DNA from: Epiperipatus broadwayi
Lineage: Eukaryota > Onychophora > Udeonychophora > Euonychophora > Peripatidae
Length of the DNA: 64,000 bases
Reading direction: 5' to 3'
Assembly: GCA_028023455.1 (NCBI GenBank)
Contig: JAQFVV010012671.1
Coordinates: forward strand, 1 to 64,000
Numbering within the stretch: the first letter of the stretch is position 1; each line of letters begins with the position of its first letter. This document shows positions 1 to 13,560 of this stretch, piece after piece. The position numbers and the translations under genes are program-made. The notes beneath the pieces are model-generated. The model worked only from the letters and a program-made list of their open reading frames with translations, searched no databases and was not told the origin of the DNA.

Positions 1-3000
1 TGAAGATGCTGGTGTACAATATTCTATTTTGAATGAATTTTTTCGCTGATTTTGTCATTTTTAGGTAGAATTGGCTAAATTATACTGAACTGCAATGTTA
101 AAGTAATGAAATTCATCAATTTTTAGGAATTTGTATCCTGGCTGTATTTTCAAGCTTAAAACGCGTTATGAAAATGCTGGTGTACAATATTATATTTTGA
201 ATGAATTTTTTCGCTGATTTTGTCATATTTAGGTAGAATTAGCTAAATTATACTGAACTGCAATGTTAAAGTATTGAAATTCATCAATTTTTAAAAATTT
301 GTATCCTGGCTGTATTTCCAAGCTTAAAACGCTAAATGAAGATGCTGGTGTACAATATTATATTTTGAATGAATTTTTTCGCTGATTTTGTGATATTTAG
401 GTAGAATTAGCTAAATTATCCTGAACTGCAATGTTAAAGTATTGAAATTCATCAATTTTTAGGAATTTGTATCCTGGCTGTATTTATAAGCTTAAAACGG
501 TAAATGAAGATGCTGGTGTACAATATTATATTTTGAATGAATTATTTCGCTGATTTTATCATATTTAGGTAGAATTAGCTAAATTATACTGAACTGCAAT
601 GTTAAAGTATTGAAATTCATCAATTTTTAGGAAATTGTATCCTGGCTGTATTTCCAAGCTTAAAACGCTAAATGAAGATGCTGGTGTACAATATTATATT
701 TTGAATGAATTTTTTCGCTGATTTTGTCATATTTAGGTAGAATTAGCTAAATTATACTGAACTGCAATGTTAAAGTATTGAAATTCATCAATTTTTAGGA
801 ATTTGTATCCTGGCTGTATTTCCAAGCTTAAAACGCTAAATGAAGATGCTGGTGTACAATATTATATTTTGAATGAATTTTTTCGCTGATTTTGTCATAT
901 TTAGGTAGAATTAGCTAAATTATACTGAACTGCAATGTTAAAGTATTGAAATTCATCAATTTTTAAAAATTTGTATCCTGGCTGTATTTCCAAGCTTAAA
1001 ACGCTAAATGAAGATGCTGGTGTACAATATTCTATTTTGAATGAATTTTTTCGCTGATTTTGTCATTTTTAGGTAGAATTAGCTAAATTATACTGAACTG
1101 CAATGTTAAAGTATTGAAATTCATCAATTTTTAGGAATTTGTATCCTGGCTGTATTTTCAAGCTTAAAACGCGTTATGAAAATGCTGGTGTACAATATTC
1201 TATTTTGAATGAATTTTTTCGCTGATTTTGTCATATTTAGGTAGAATTAGCTAAATTATACTGAACTGCAATGTTAAAGTATTGAAATTCATCAATTTTT
1301 AAAAATTTGTATCCTGGCTGTATTTCCAAGCTTAAAACGCTAAATGAAGATGCTGGTGTACAATATTATATTTTGAATGAATTTTTTCGCTGATTTTGTG
1401 ATATTTAGGTAGAATTAGCTAAATTATACTGAACTGCAATGTTAAAGTATTGAAATTCATCAATTTTTAAAAATTTGTATCCTGGCTGTATTTCCAAGCT
1501 TAAAACGCTAAATGAAGATGCTGGTGTACAATATTATATTTTGAATGAATTATTTCGCTGATTTTGTCATATTTAGGTAGAATTAGCTAAATTATACTGA
1601 ACTGCAATGTTAAAGTATTGAAATTCATCAATTTTTAGGAATTTGTATCCTGGCTGTATTTTCAAGCTTAAAACGCTAAATGAAGATGCTGGTGTACAAT
1701 ATTATATTTTGAATGAATTTTTTCGCTGATTTTGTCATTTTTAGGTAGAATCAGCTAAATTATACTGAATTGCAATGTTAAAGTATTGAAATTCATCAAT
1801 TTTTAGGAATTTGTATCCTGGCTGTATTTTCAAGCTTAAAACGCGTTATGAAAATGCTGGTGTACAATATTATATTTTGAATGAATTTTTTCGCTGATTT
1901 TGTCATATTTAGGTAGAATTAGCTAAATTATACTGAACTGCAATGTTAAAGTATTGAAATTCATCAATTTTTAAAAATTTGTATCCTGGCTGTATTTCCA
2001 AGCTTAAAACGCTAAATGAAGATGCTGGTGTACAATATTATATTTTGAATGAATTTTTTCGCTGATTTTGTCATATTTAGGTAGAATTAGCTAAATTATA
2101 CTGAACTGCAATGTTAAAGTATTGAAATTCATCAATTTTTAGGAATTTGTATCCTGGCTGTATTTCCAAGCTTAAAACGCTAAATGAAGATGCTGGTGTA
2201 CAATATTATATTTTGAATGAATTATTTCGCTGATTTTATCATATTTAGGTAGAATTAGCTAAATTATACTGAACTGCAATGTTAAAGTATTGAAATTCAT
2301 CAATTTTTAGGAATTTGTATCCTGGCTGTATTTCCAAGCTTAAAACGCTAAATGAAAATGCTGGTGTACAATATTATATTTTGAATGAATTTTTTCGCTG
2401 ATTTTGTCATATTTAGGTAGAATTAGCTAAATTATACTGAACTGCAATGTTAAAGTATTGAAATTCATCAATTTTTAAAAATTTGTATCCTGGCTGTATT
2501 TCCAAGCTTAAAACGCTAAATGAAGATGCTGGTGTACAATATTATATTTTGAATGAATTTTTTCGCTGATTTTGTCATTTTTAGGTAGAATTAGCTAAAT
2601 TATACTGAACTGCAATGTTAAAGTATTGAAATTCATCAATTTTTAGGAATTTGTATCCTGGCTGTATTTTCAAGCTTAAAACGCGTTATGAAAATGCTGG
2701 TGTACAATATTCTATTTTGAATGAATTTTTTCGCTGATTTTGTCATATTTAGGTAGAATTAGCTAAATTATACTGAACTGCAATGTTAAAGTATTGAAAT
2801 TCATCAATTTTTAAAAATTTGTATCCTGGCTGTATTTCCAAGCTTAAAACGCTAAATGAAGATGCTGGTGTACAATATTATATTTTGAATGAATTTTTTC
2901 GCTGATTTTGTCATATTTAGGTAGAATTAGCTAAATTATACTGAACTGCAATGTTAAAGTATTGAAATTCATCAATTTTTAAAAATTTGTATCCTGGCTG

Positions 3001-6000
3001 TATTTCCAAGCTTAAAACGCTAAATGAAGATGCTGGTGTACAATATTATATTTTGAATGAATTATTTCGCTGATTTTGTCATATTTAGGTAGAATTAGCT
3101 AAATTATACTGAACTGCAATGTTAAAGTATTGAAATTCATCAATTTTTAAAAATTTGTATCCTGGCTGTATTTCCAAGCTTAAAACGCTAAATGAAGATG
3201 CTGGTGTACAATATTATATTTTGAATGAATTTTTTCGCTGATTTTGTCATATTTAGGTAGAATTAGCTAAATTATACTGAACTGCAATGTTAAAGTATTG
3301 AAATTCATCAATTTTTAAAAATTTGTATCCTGGCTGTATTTCCAAGCTTAAAACGCTAAATGAAGATGCTGGTGTACAATATTCTATTTTGAATGAATTT
3401 TTTCGCTGATTTTGTCATTTTTAGGTAGAATTAGCTAAATTATACTGAACTGCAATGTTAAAGTATTGAAATTCATCAATTTTTAGGAATTTGTATCCTG
3501 GCTGTATTTTCAAGCTTAAAACGCGTTATGAAAATGCTGGTGTACAATATTATATTTTGAATGAATTTTTTCGCTGATTTTGTCATATTTAGGTAGAATT
3601 AGCTAAATTATACTGAACTGCAATGTTAAAGTATTGAAATTCATCAATTTTTAAAAATTTGTATCCTGGCTGTATTTCCAAGCTTAAAACGCTAAATGAA
3701 GATGCTGGTGTACAATATTATATTTTGAATGAATTTTTTCGCTGATTTTGTCATATTTAGGTAGAATTAGCTAAATTATACTGAACTGCAATGTTAAAGT
3801 ATTGAAATTCATCAATTTTTAAGAATTTGTATCCTGGCTGTATTTCCAAGCTTAAAACGCTAAATGAAGATGCTGGTGTACAATATTATATTTTGAATGA
3901 ATTATTTCGCTGATTTTATCATATTTAGGTAGAATTAGCTAAATTATACTGAACTGCAATGTTAAAGTATTGAAATTCATCAATTTTTAAAAATTTGTAT
4001 CCTGGCTGTATTTCCAAGCTTAAAACGCTAAATGAAGATGCTGGTGTACAATATTATATTTTGAATGAATTTTTTCGCTGATTTTGTCATATTTAGGTAG
4101 AATTAGCTAAATTATACTGAACTGCAATGTTAAAGTATTGAAATTCATCAATTTTTAGGAATTTGTATCCTGGCTGTATTTCCAAGCTTAAAACGCTAAA
4201 TGAAGATGCTGGTGTACAATATTATATTTTGAATGAATTTTTTCGCTGATTTTGTCATATTTAGGTAGAATTAGCTAAATTATACTGAACTGCAATGTTA
4301 AAGTATTGAAATTCATCAATTTTTAAAAATTTGTATCCTGGCTGTATTTCCAAGCTTAAAACGCTAAATGAAGATGCTGGTGTACAATATTCTATTTTGA
4401 ATGAATTTTTTCGCTGATTTTGTCATATTTAGGTAGAATTAGCTAAATTATACTGAACTGCAATGTTAAAGTATTGAAATTCATCAATTTTTAGGAATTT
4501 GTATCCTGGCTGTATTTTCAAGCTTAAAACGCGTTATGAAAATGCTGGTGTACAATATTCTATTTTGAATGAATTTTTTCGCTGATTTTGTCATATTTAG
4601 GTAGAATTAGCTAAATTATACTGAACTGCAATGTTAAAGTATTGAAATTCATCAATTTTTAAAAATTTGTATCCTGGCTGTATTTCCAAGCTTAAAACGC
4701 TAAATGAAGATGCTGGTGTACAATATTATATTTTGAATGAATTTTTTCGCTGATTTTGTCATATTTAGGTAGAATTAGCTAAATTATACTGAACTGCAAT
4801 GTTAAAGTATTGAAATTCATCAATTTTTAAAAATTTGTATCCTGGCTGTATTTCCAAGCTTAAAACGCTAAATGAAGATGCTGGTGTACAATATTATATT
4901 TTGTATGAATTATTTCGCTGATTTTGTCATATTTAGGTAGAATTAGCTAAATTATACTGAACTGCAATGTTAAAGTATTGAAATTCATCAATTTTTAAAA
5001 ATTTGTATCCTGGCTGTATTTCCAAGCTTAAAACGCTAAATGAAGATGCTGGTGTACAATATTATATTTTGAATGAATTTTTTCGCTGATTTTGTCATAT
5101 TTAGGTAGAATTAGCTAAATTATACTGAACTGCAATGTTAAAGTATTGAAATTCATCAATTTTTAGGAATTTGTATCCTGGCTGTATTTATAAGCTTAAA
5201 ACGGTAAATGAAGATACTGGTGTACAATATTCTATTTTGAATGAATTTTTTCGCTGATTTTGTCATTTTTAGGTAGAATTGGCTAAATTATACTGAATTG
5301 CAATGTTAAAGTAATGCAATTCATCAATTTTTATGAATTTGTATCCTGGCTGTATTTTCAAGCTTAAAACGCGTTATGAAAATGCTGGTGTACAATATTC
5401 TATTTTCAATGAATTTTTTCGCTGATTTTGTCATATTTAGGTAGAATTAGCTAAATTATACTGAACTGCAATGTTAAAGTATTGAAATTCATCAATTTTT
5501 AAAAATTTGTATCCTGGCTGTATTTCCAAGCTTAAAACGCTAAATGAAGATGCTGGTGTACAATATTCTATTTTGAATGAATTTTTTCGCTGATTTTGTC
5601 ATTTTTAGGTAGAATTGGCTAAATTATACTGAACTGCAATGTTAAAGTAATGAAATTCATCAATTTTTAGGAATTTGTATCCTGGCTGTATTTTCAAGCT
5701 TAAAACGCTAAATGAAGATGCTGGTGTACAATATTATATTTTGAATGAATTTTTTCGCTGATTTTGTCATATTTAGGTAGAATTAGCTAAATTATACTGA
5801 ACTGCAATGTTAAAGTATTGAAATTCATCAATTTTTAAAAATTTGTATCCTGGCTGTATTTCCAAGCTTAAAACGCTAAATGAAGATGCTGGTGTACAAT
5901 ATTATATTTTGAAAGAATTTTTTCGCTGATTTTGTGATATTTAGGTAGAATTAGCTAAATTATCCTGAACTGCAATGTTAAAGTATTGAAATTCATCAAT

Positions 6001-9000
6001 TTTTAGGAATTTGTATCCTGGCTGTATTTCCAAGCTTAAAACGCTAAATGAAGATGCTGGTGTACAATATTATATTTTGAATGAATTTTTTCGCTGATTT
6101 TGTCATATTTAGGTAGAATTAGCTAAATTATACTGAACTGCAATGTTAAAGTATTGAAATTCATCAATTTTTAGGAATTTGTATCCTGGCTGTATTTATA
6201 AGCTTAAAACGGTAAATGAAGATACTGGTGTACAATATTATATTTTGAATGAATTTTTTCGCTGATTTTGTCATATTTAGGTAGAATTAGCTAAATTATA
6301 CTGAACTGCAATGTTAAAGTATTGAAATTCATCAATTTTTAAAAATTTGTATCCTGGCTGTATTTCCAAGCTTAAAACGCTAAATGAAGATGCTGGTGTA
6401 CAATATTATATTTTGAATGAATTTTTTCGCTGATTTTGTCATATTTAGGTAGAATTAGCTAAATTATACTGAACTGCAATGTTAAAGTATTGAAATTCAT
6501 CAATTTTTAGGAATTTGTATCCTGGCTGTATTTATAAGCTTAAAACGGTAAATGAAGATACTGGTGTACAATATTCTATTTTGAATGAATTTTTTCGCTG
6601 ATTTTGTCATTTTTAGGTAGAATTGGCTAAATTATACTGAATTGCAATGTTAAAGTAATGCAATTCATCAATTTTTATGAATTTGTATCCTGGCTGTATT
6701 TTCAAGCTTAAAACGCGTTATGAAAATGCTGGTGTACAATATTCTATTTTCAATGAATTTTTTCGCTGATTTTGTCATATTTAGGTAGAATTAGCTAAAT
6801 TATACTGAACTGCAATGTTAAAGTATTGAAATTCATCAATTTTTAAAAATTTGTATCCTGGCTGTATTTCCAAGCTTAAAACGCTAAATGAAGATGCTGG
6901 TGTACAATATTCTATTTTGAATGAATTTTTTCGCTGATTTTGTCATTTTTAGGTAGAATTAGCTAAATTATCCTGAACTGCAATGTTAAAGTATTGAAAT
7001 TCATCAATTTTTAGGAATTTGTATCCTGGCTGTATTTTCAAGCTTAAAACGCGTTATGAAAATGCTGGTGTACAATATTATATTTTGAATGAATTTTTTC
7101 GCTGATTTTGTCATATTTAGGTAGAATTAGCTAAATTATACTGAACTGCAATGTTAAAGTATTGAAATTCATCAATTTTTAAAAATTTGTATCCTGGCTG
7201 TATTTCCAAGCTTAAAACGCTAAATGAAGATGCTGGTGTACAATATTATATTTTGAATGAATTTTTTCGCTGATTTTGTGATATTTAGGTAGAATTAGCT
7301 AAATTATCCTGAACTGCAATGTTAAAGTATTGAAATTCATCAATTTTTAGGAATTTGTATCCTGGCTGTATTTCCAAGCTTAAAACGGTAAATGAAGATG
7401 CTGGTGTACAATATTATATTTTGTATGAATTATTTCGCTGATTTTATCATATTTAGGTAGAATTAGCTAAATTATACTGAACTGCAATGTTAAAGTATTG
7501 AAATTCATCAATTTTTAAAAATTTGTATCCTGGCTGTATTTCCAAGCTTAAAACGCTAAATGAAGATGCTGGTGTACAATATTATATTTTGAATGAATTT
7601 TTTCGCTGATTTTGTCATATTTAGGTAGAATTAGCTAAATTATCCTGAACTGCAATGTTAAAGTGTTGAAATTCATCAATTTTTAGGAAATTGTATCCTG
7701 GCTGTATTTCCAAGCTTAAAACGCTAAATGAAGATGCTGGTGTACAATATTATATTTTGAATGAATTTTTTCGCTGATTTTGTCATATTTAGGTAGAATT
7801 AGCTAAATTATACTGAACTGCAATGTTAAAGTATTGAAATTCATCAATTTTTAAAAATTTGTATCCTGGCTGTATTTCCAAGCTTAAAACGCTAAATCAA
7901 GATGCTGGTGTACAATATTCTATTTTGAATGAATTTTTTCGCTAATTTTGTCATATTTAGGTAGAATTAGCTAAATTATACTGAACTGCAATGTTAAAGT
8001 ATTGAAATTCATCAATTTTTAAAAATTTGTATCCTGGCTGTATTTCCAAGCTTAAAACGCTAAATGAAGATGCTGGTGTACAATATTATATTTTGAATGA
8101 AATTTTTCGCTGATTTTGTCATATTTAGGTAGAATTAACTAAATTATACTGAACTGCAATGTTAAAGTATTGAAATTCATCAATTTTTAGGAATTTGTAT
8201 CATGGCTGTATTTCCAAGCTTAAAACGCTAAATGAAGATGCTGGTGTACAATATTCTATTTTGAATGAAAATTTTCGCTGATCTTGTCATTTTTAGGTAG
8301 AATTAGCTAAATTATACTGAACTGCAATGTTAAAGTATTGAAATTCATCAATTTTTAGGAATTTGTATCCTGGCTGTATTTTCAAGCTTAAAACGCGTTA
8401 TGAAAATGCTGGTGTACAATATTCTATTTTCAATGAATTTTTTCGCTGATTTTGTCATTTTTAGGTAGAATCAGCTAAATTATACTGAACTGCAATGTTA
8501 AAGTATTGAAATTCATCAATTTTTAAAAATTTGTATCCTGGCTGTATTTCCAAGCTTAAAACGCTAAATGAAGATGCTGGTGTACAATATTCTATTTTGA
8601 ATGAATTTTTTCGCTGATTTTGTCATTTTTAGGTAGAATTAGCTAAATTATACTGAACTGCAATGTTAAAGTATTGAAATTCATCAATTTTTAGGAATTT
8701 GTATCCTGGCTGTATTTTCAAGCTTAAAACGCGTTATGAAAATGCTGGTGTACAATATTCTATTTTGAATGAATTTTTTCGCTGATTTTGTCATATTTAG
8801 GTAGAATTAGCTAAATTATACTGAACTGCAATGTTAAAGTATTGAAATTCATCAATTTTTAAAAATTTGTATCCTGGCTGTATTTCCAAGCTTAAAACGC
8901 TAAATGAAGATGCTGGTGTACAATATTATATTTTGAATGAATTTTTTCGCTGATTTTGTCATATTTAGGTAGAATTAGCTAAATTATACTGAACTGCAAT

Positions 9001-10920
9001 GTTAAAGTATTGAAATTCATCAATTTTTAAAAATTTGTATCCTGGCTGTATTTCCAAGCTTAAAACGCTAAATGAAGATGCTGGTGTACAATATTATATT
9101 TTGTATGAATTATTTCGCTGATTTTGTCATATTTAGGTAGAATTAGCTAAATTATACTGAACTGCAATGTTAAAGTATTGAAATTCATCAATTTTTAGGA
9201 ATTTGTATCCTGGCTGTATTTCCAAGCTTAAAACGCTAAATGAAGATGCTGGTGTACAATATTATATTTTGTATGAATTATTTCGCTGATTTTGTCATAT
9301 TTAGGTAGAATTAGCTAAATTATACTGAACTGCAATGTTAAAGTATTGAAATTCATCAATTTTTAGGAATTTGTATCCTGGCTGTATTTCCAAGCTTAAA
9401 ACGCTAAATGAAAATGCTGGTGTACAATATTATATTTTGAATGAATTTTTTCGCTGATTTTGTCATATTTAGGTAGAATTAGCTAAATTATACTGAACTG
9501 CAATGTTAAAGTATTGAAATTCATCAATTTTTAAAAATTTGTATCCTGGCTGTATTTCCAAGCTTAAAACGCTAAATGAAGATGCTGGTGTACAATATTA
9601 TATTTTGAATGAATTTTTTCGCTGATTTTGTCATTTTTAGGTAGAATTAGCTAAATTATACTGAACTGCAATGTTAAAGTATTGAAATTCATCAATTTTT
9701 AGGAATTTGTATCCTGGCTGTATTTTCAAGCTTAAAACGCGTTATGAAAATGCTGGTGTACAATATTATATTTTGAATGAATTTTTTCGCTGATTTTGTC
9801 ATATTTAGGTAGAATTAGCTAAATTATACTGAACTGCAATGTTAAAGTATTGAAATTCATCAATTTTTAAAAATTTGTATCCTGGCTGTATTTCCAAGCT
9901 TAAAACGCTAAATGAAGATGCTGGTGTACAATATTATATTTTGAATGAATTTTTTCGCTGATTTTGTCATATTTAGGTAGAATTAGCTAAATTATCCTGA
10001 ACTGCAATGTTAAAGTATTGAAATTCATCAATTTTTAGGAATTTGTATCCTGGCTGTATTTCCAAGCTTAAAACGCTAAATGAAGATGCTGGTGTACAAT
10101 ATTCTATTTTGAATGAATTTTTTCGCTGATTTTGTCATTTTTAGGTAGAATTGGCTAAATTATACTGAATTGCAATGTTAAAGTAATGAAATTCATCAAT
10201 TTTTAGGAATTTGTATCCTGGCTGTATTTTCAAGCTTAAAACGCGTTATGAAAATGCTGGTGTACAATATTCTATTTTGAATGAATTTTTTCGCTGATTT
10301 TGTCATATTTAGGTAGAATTAGCTAAATTATACTGAACTGCAATGTTAAAGTATTGAAATTCATCAATTTTTAAAAATTTGTATCCTGGCTGTATTTCCA
10401 AGCTTAAAACGCTAAATGAAGATGCTGGTGTACAATATTCTATTTTGAATGAATTTTTTCGCTGATTTTGTCATTTTTAGGTAGAATTGGCTAAATTATA
10501 CTGAACTGCAATGTTAAAGTAATGAAATTCATCAATTTTTAGGAATTTGTATCCTGGCTGTATTTTCAAGCTTAAAACGCGTTATGAAAATGCTGGTGTA
10601 CAATATTATATTTTGAATGAATTTTTTCGCTGATTTTGTCATATTTAGGTAGAATTAGCTAAATTATACTGAACTGCAATGTTAAAGTATTGAAATTCAT
10701 CAATTTTTAAAAATTTGTATCCTGGCTGTATTTCCAAGCTTAAAACGCTAAATGAAGATGCTGGTGTACAATATTATATTTTGAATGAATTTTTTCGCTG
10801 ATTTTGTCATATTTAGGTAGAATTAGCTAAATTATCCTGAACTGCAATGTTAAAGTATTGAAATTCATCAATTTTTAGGAATTTGTATCCTGGCTGTATT
10901 TCCAAGCTTAAAACGGTAAA
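1..10920. repeat. 168-bp satellite array, 65 monomers
   Basis: Head-to-tail tandem array. The same monomer start falls at 1, 169, 337, 505 and so on; every fifth start (841, 1681, 2521 ... 10081, 10921) lands exactly on register, so 65 units occupy 10,920 bp with no net insertion or deletion. Monomers differ only by a limited set of recurring base changes: GAAGA/GAAAA near the start, TTATA/TTCTA after GTACAA, TTTTTTCGC/TTATTTCGC, CATATTT/CATTTTT/GATATTT, AGGAA/AAAAA before the ATTTG, and three 3' ends (GCTAAA, GCGTTA, GGTAAA). The array starts before the window. The unit length is close to that of many nucleosome-sized centromeric satellites; a centromeric role is only inference. No open frame or RNA gene is visible. 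Confidence 0.98.
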
Positions 10921-10940
10921 TGAAGATATATATATATATT
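10921..10940. repeat. Satellite edge fused to a short TA run
   Basis: The 66th monomer breaks off after 7 bases (TGAAGAT), exactly at the unit start used here, and runs straight into a TA dinucleotide tract. Unique sequence follows. Confidence 0.8.
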
Positions 10941-11716
10941 AGTTCAAGTCATAGTTAATAGATGTCTCATTGTCTTCTCCGATCTGCTAGTGGGCTGGAT
11001 TAAAATTAATTCTCATGTGCCATCACTATTATGTTATTATTTGTTGTTAGATCTGGGGCTTAGAGAGTGGGTTCGAATCCAGGCTGGTCCCTGACCTAAA
11101 TCTCAGGCTTGTTTGGGTTTGAAGTACATTTTGTGAGTTCCAGCTCATGTTAGATGGCTAAACATGTTTTGACCTTACTATCTGCGAATACTTACTATCT
11201 GTGAATGGTTTTCCTCTCTTAGCAATTTCTTGACTTACTACAAAGCTTGCTGTTTTAATATTATTAGCAAACTGTCTCCAGTAATCAAATACAGAATTTG
11301 ATTTTTCAGAAAAGTTATTCAATTGCTCTTTTTCTCGTATCATTGACAGGATATTTTATGGCAAATATGGCATGTTTTGTCATGAAATGTCTCTCTAAAT
11401 TATACTTCTTATTGTGTGCCAGTGCTTCTTGGAAAATAAGATAGGGTTGGAAGGCCCTCCAAGTTCACAATAAATGTGAAAGATTCAGTCCATTTAGTTT
11501 TAAAATAATGATGCTCATCTAATGTTTTTCTCAGTCTTTTTTTTGTAGTCATGTTGAAAAACATTTTAAATATTATATTTTTTTTAACACATTATATCCA
11601 CATTTGCACTATGCAAAAAATAATAATACATTCCTTTTCTAGATTATGCGTATTCACATCCACCATTGCAAACATTGTTTGTCCACTAGGGGGAACCATG
11701 TGCTCACTCATTAATC
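10941..11716. other. Unassigned spacer with one tRNA B-box-like site
   Basis: No gene is seen. GGTTCGAATCC at 11070-11080 matches a pol III B box, and TAGTGGGCTGG near 10990 could be a weak A box, but the spacing of about 80 bp is long. At best this is an old SINE fragment. The small open frame on the minus strand near 11158-11343 has no recognisable content. Confidence 0.35.
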
Positions 11717-13440
11717 ATGAATAATGTAGTGGGGGAAATGCAAGGAGATTTTAGATTAGATAGGCATATAGGAGATAGTTTATTTGTAGTTACACAACTT
11801 ATGGATATGAGTAGGAATTTAGGTAAACAGTTATATATGAGTTTTATAGATATAGAGAAAGCATCTGATAGAGTAGATAGAAATAGATTATGTATAAGTT
11901 TAGCAAATTTGGGAATGGATGAAGCTTTAATAGATATTATTAAGAAATTATATGAAAATAATTATTATATATATCAATTAGGGAATACAGAATCAGATAA
12001 AGTTGAAAATGGGGTGGGGCTAAAGCAAGGACGTCCTATGTCACCTATTTTGTTTGTGTTGTATTTGAGTGAAATGGAAAGAGCAATAGACAGATTAGAA
12101 AGAGGGATAGAGATACCGTTAATAGGTAGTAAGGGAGTATATATTTTGTCAGGTCTTTTTTTGCGGATGATATATTTTTGTGTGCCGAAAGAAGAGAAGA
12201 CATGGAAGTTATGTTGAGGACATGTGCAGGTTTGGTAAAGAGATGGGGATTAAATTTAGTGAAGAAAAATCAAGTATAATGATGGTTAATACCGGGGAAA
12301 GAGAAGATGTAGAATTTTTATTGGGAGATATTAAGTTAAGTGTGGTGAATAGATATAGTTATTTGGGAATTATTTTAAGTAATCAGAAAAATTATTTGGA
12401 TGAATAGGAGAAAAAATTGATAAATGAAGCAAAGAAAAGAAAGAGATTGATAAAGAAATTAAGTGTTTTCATATAATAAATATGATGTAGTTAGAATTAT
12501 ATGGAAAGGAGTTGCAGTAGCAGAGTTAACATATGGTAATGATGCATTATATGTTAGTAAAGAGGTATTAAATTACTTAGAAAAAGTTCAAAGGGAAGTA
12601 GGAAGAAATGCCTTGGATGCAGTTGTATAGATGGCAAAAGAGGCAATTCAAGGAGAAATAGGATGGTCAAGTTTTCATATGGGAGATGCAAAAAGTAAAA
12701 TGAAAATGTTTGGTAGATTGCAGTTTATGTATAATAAAAGAATATCTAAAATAGTATTTAATTGGGTTATGAGTAAAGGCAGGTAACAAGATGGGTGAGA
12801 AAGGTAATGCGGTATGCAAAAGATTTGGATAAAGAATTTATATCAGTATATTTGTACAAAAGATGGGATTATTGTGTTAATATGATTGTTGAGTGTTGTA
12901 GTAGTAAGGAATGGGATAAAAGAATAGATTTATTAATAAAGAATAGGGAGTTAGAGAGATGGAGAAATAGTATAGAGAGTAAAAAGAGTTAAATATATAT
13001 AGAAATAAACAGAATATTAGGTGAGAGATGATAATAGTAGGGAAAGTAGTTTATTATTTAAGGCTTAAACAGGCTCTTTAGCTACAAGAGAATATATATG
13101 TAAATGGAAAAAAATGGGTGATTTATTTTGTAAATTATGTAAGGAAGGAATAAAAAATATTAGGCATTTGTTAATTGAATGTAAATGCTTGAAAACAGAA
13201 AGGGTACATATAATGAAGTTATGGAAGAATAAATATGAAAAAAGTGATTATAGAGAAAGTGAATTATTGGTTTTATGCTGGGTTTGGGAAAAGATAAAGG
13301 GGATTTAGATATAAAGGTTACAGAGTTGGCAAAGATTATGTTGTGGAAATGGGATGGAGCAGAATATGGGAAAATTTAGAGTGGGGAATGGAAAATAAAG
13401 TGGCTAACAGGTTTATCTGGGCATAATTGCTGAGATATTC
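11717..13440 (+). pseudogene. LINE 3' half: reverse transcriptase and C-terminal zinc finger, broken
   Basis: Translation in shifting frames gives non-LTR retrotransposon reverse transcriptase blocks. The finger block at 11740-11900 includes DRHIGDSLFVVTQLM and LYMSFIDIEKASDRVDRNRL (the catalytic F-x-D-x-x-K-A-F-D type motif). Next comes GVGLKQGRPMSPILFVLY at about 12010. The catalytic FADD box lies near 12165, split by a frameshift in a run of seven T. The C-terminal region at 13114-13200 has a C-x2-C...H-x4-C zinc finger (CKLCKEGIKNIRHLLIEC). It has several stops and frameshifts and is not functional. The family is APE-type by its partner half at 13.56-15.40 kb; I do not assign a clade. It begins abruptly at about 11717, in the middle of the reverse transcriptase. 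Confidence 0.85.
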
Positions 13441-13560
13441 TTGACTTTGTTTAAGGAGAAGCCACAATACATCACATCACATGAGCACATGATAACGAAT
13501 GTATTTCATGAAATTTATAATGGGGGTGGGGTTTTAAATTGTAGTATTATCAAAAAGTAG

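Noticed and set aside
1-10920. CRISPR-like array
   Set aside because: Repeats are directly adjacent 168-bp units with no unique spacers; this is a satellite in a eukaryotic context.
11070-11080. Functional tRNA gene
   Set aside because: Only a B box is convincing; no cloverleaf could be drawn, and the A-box spacing is too long.
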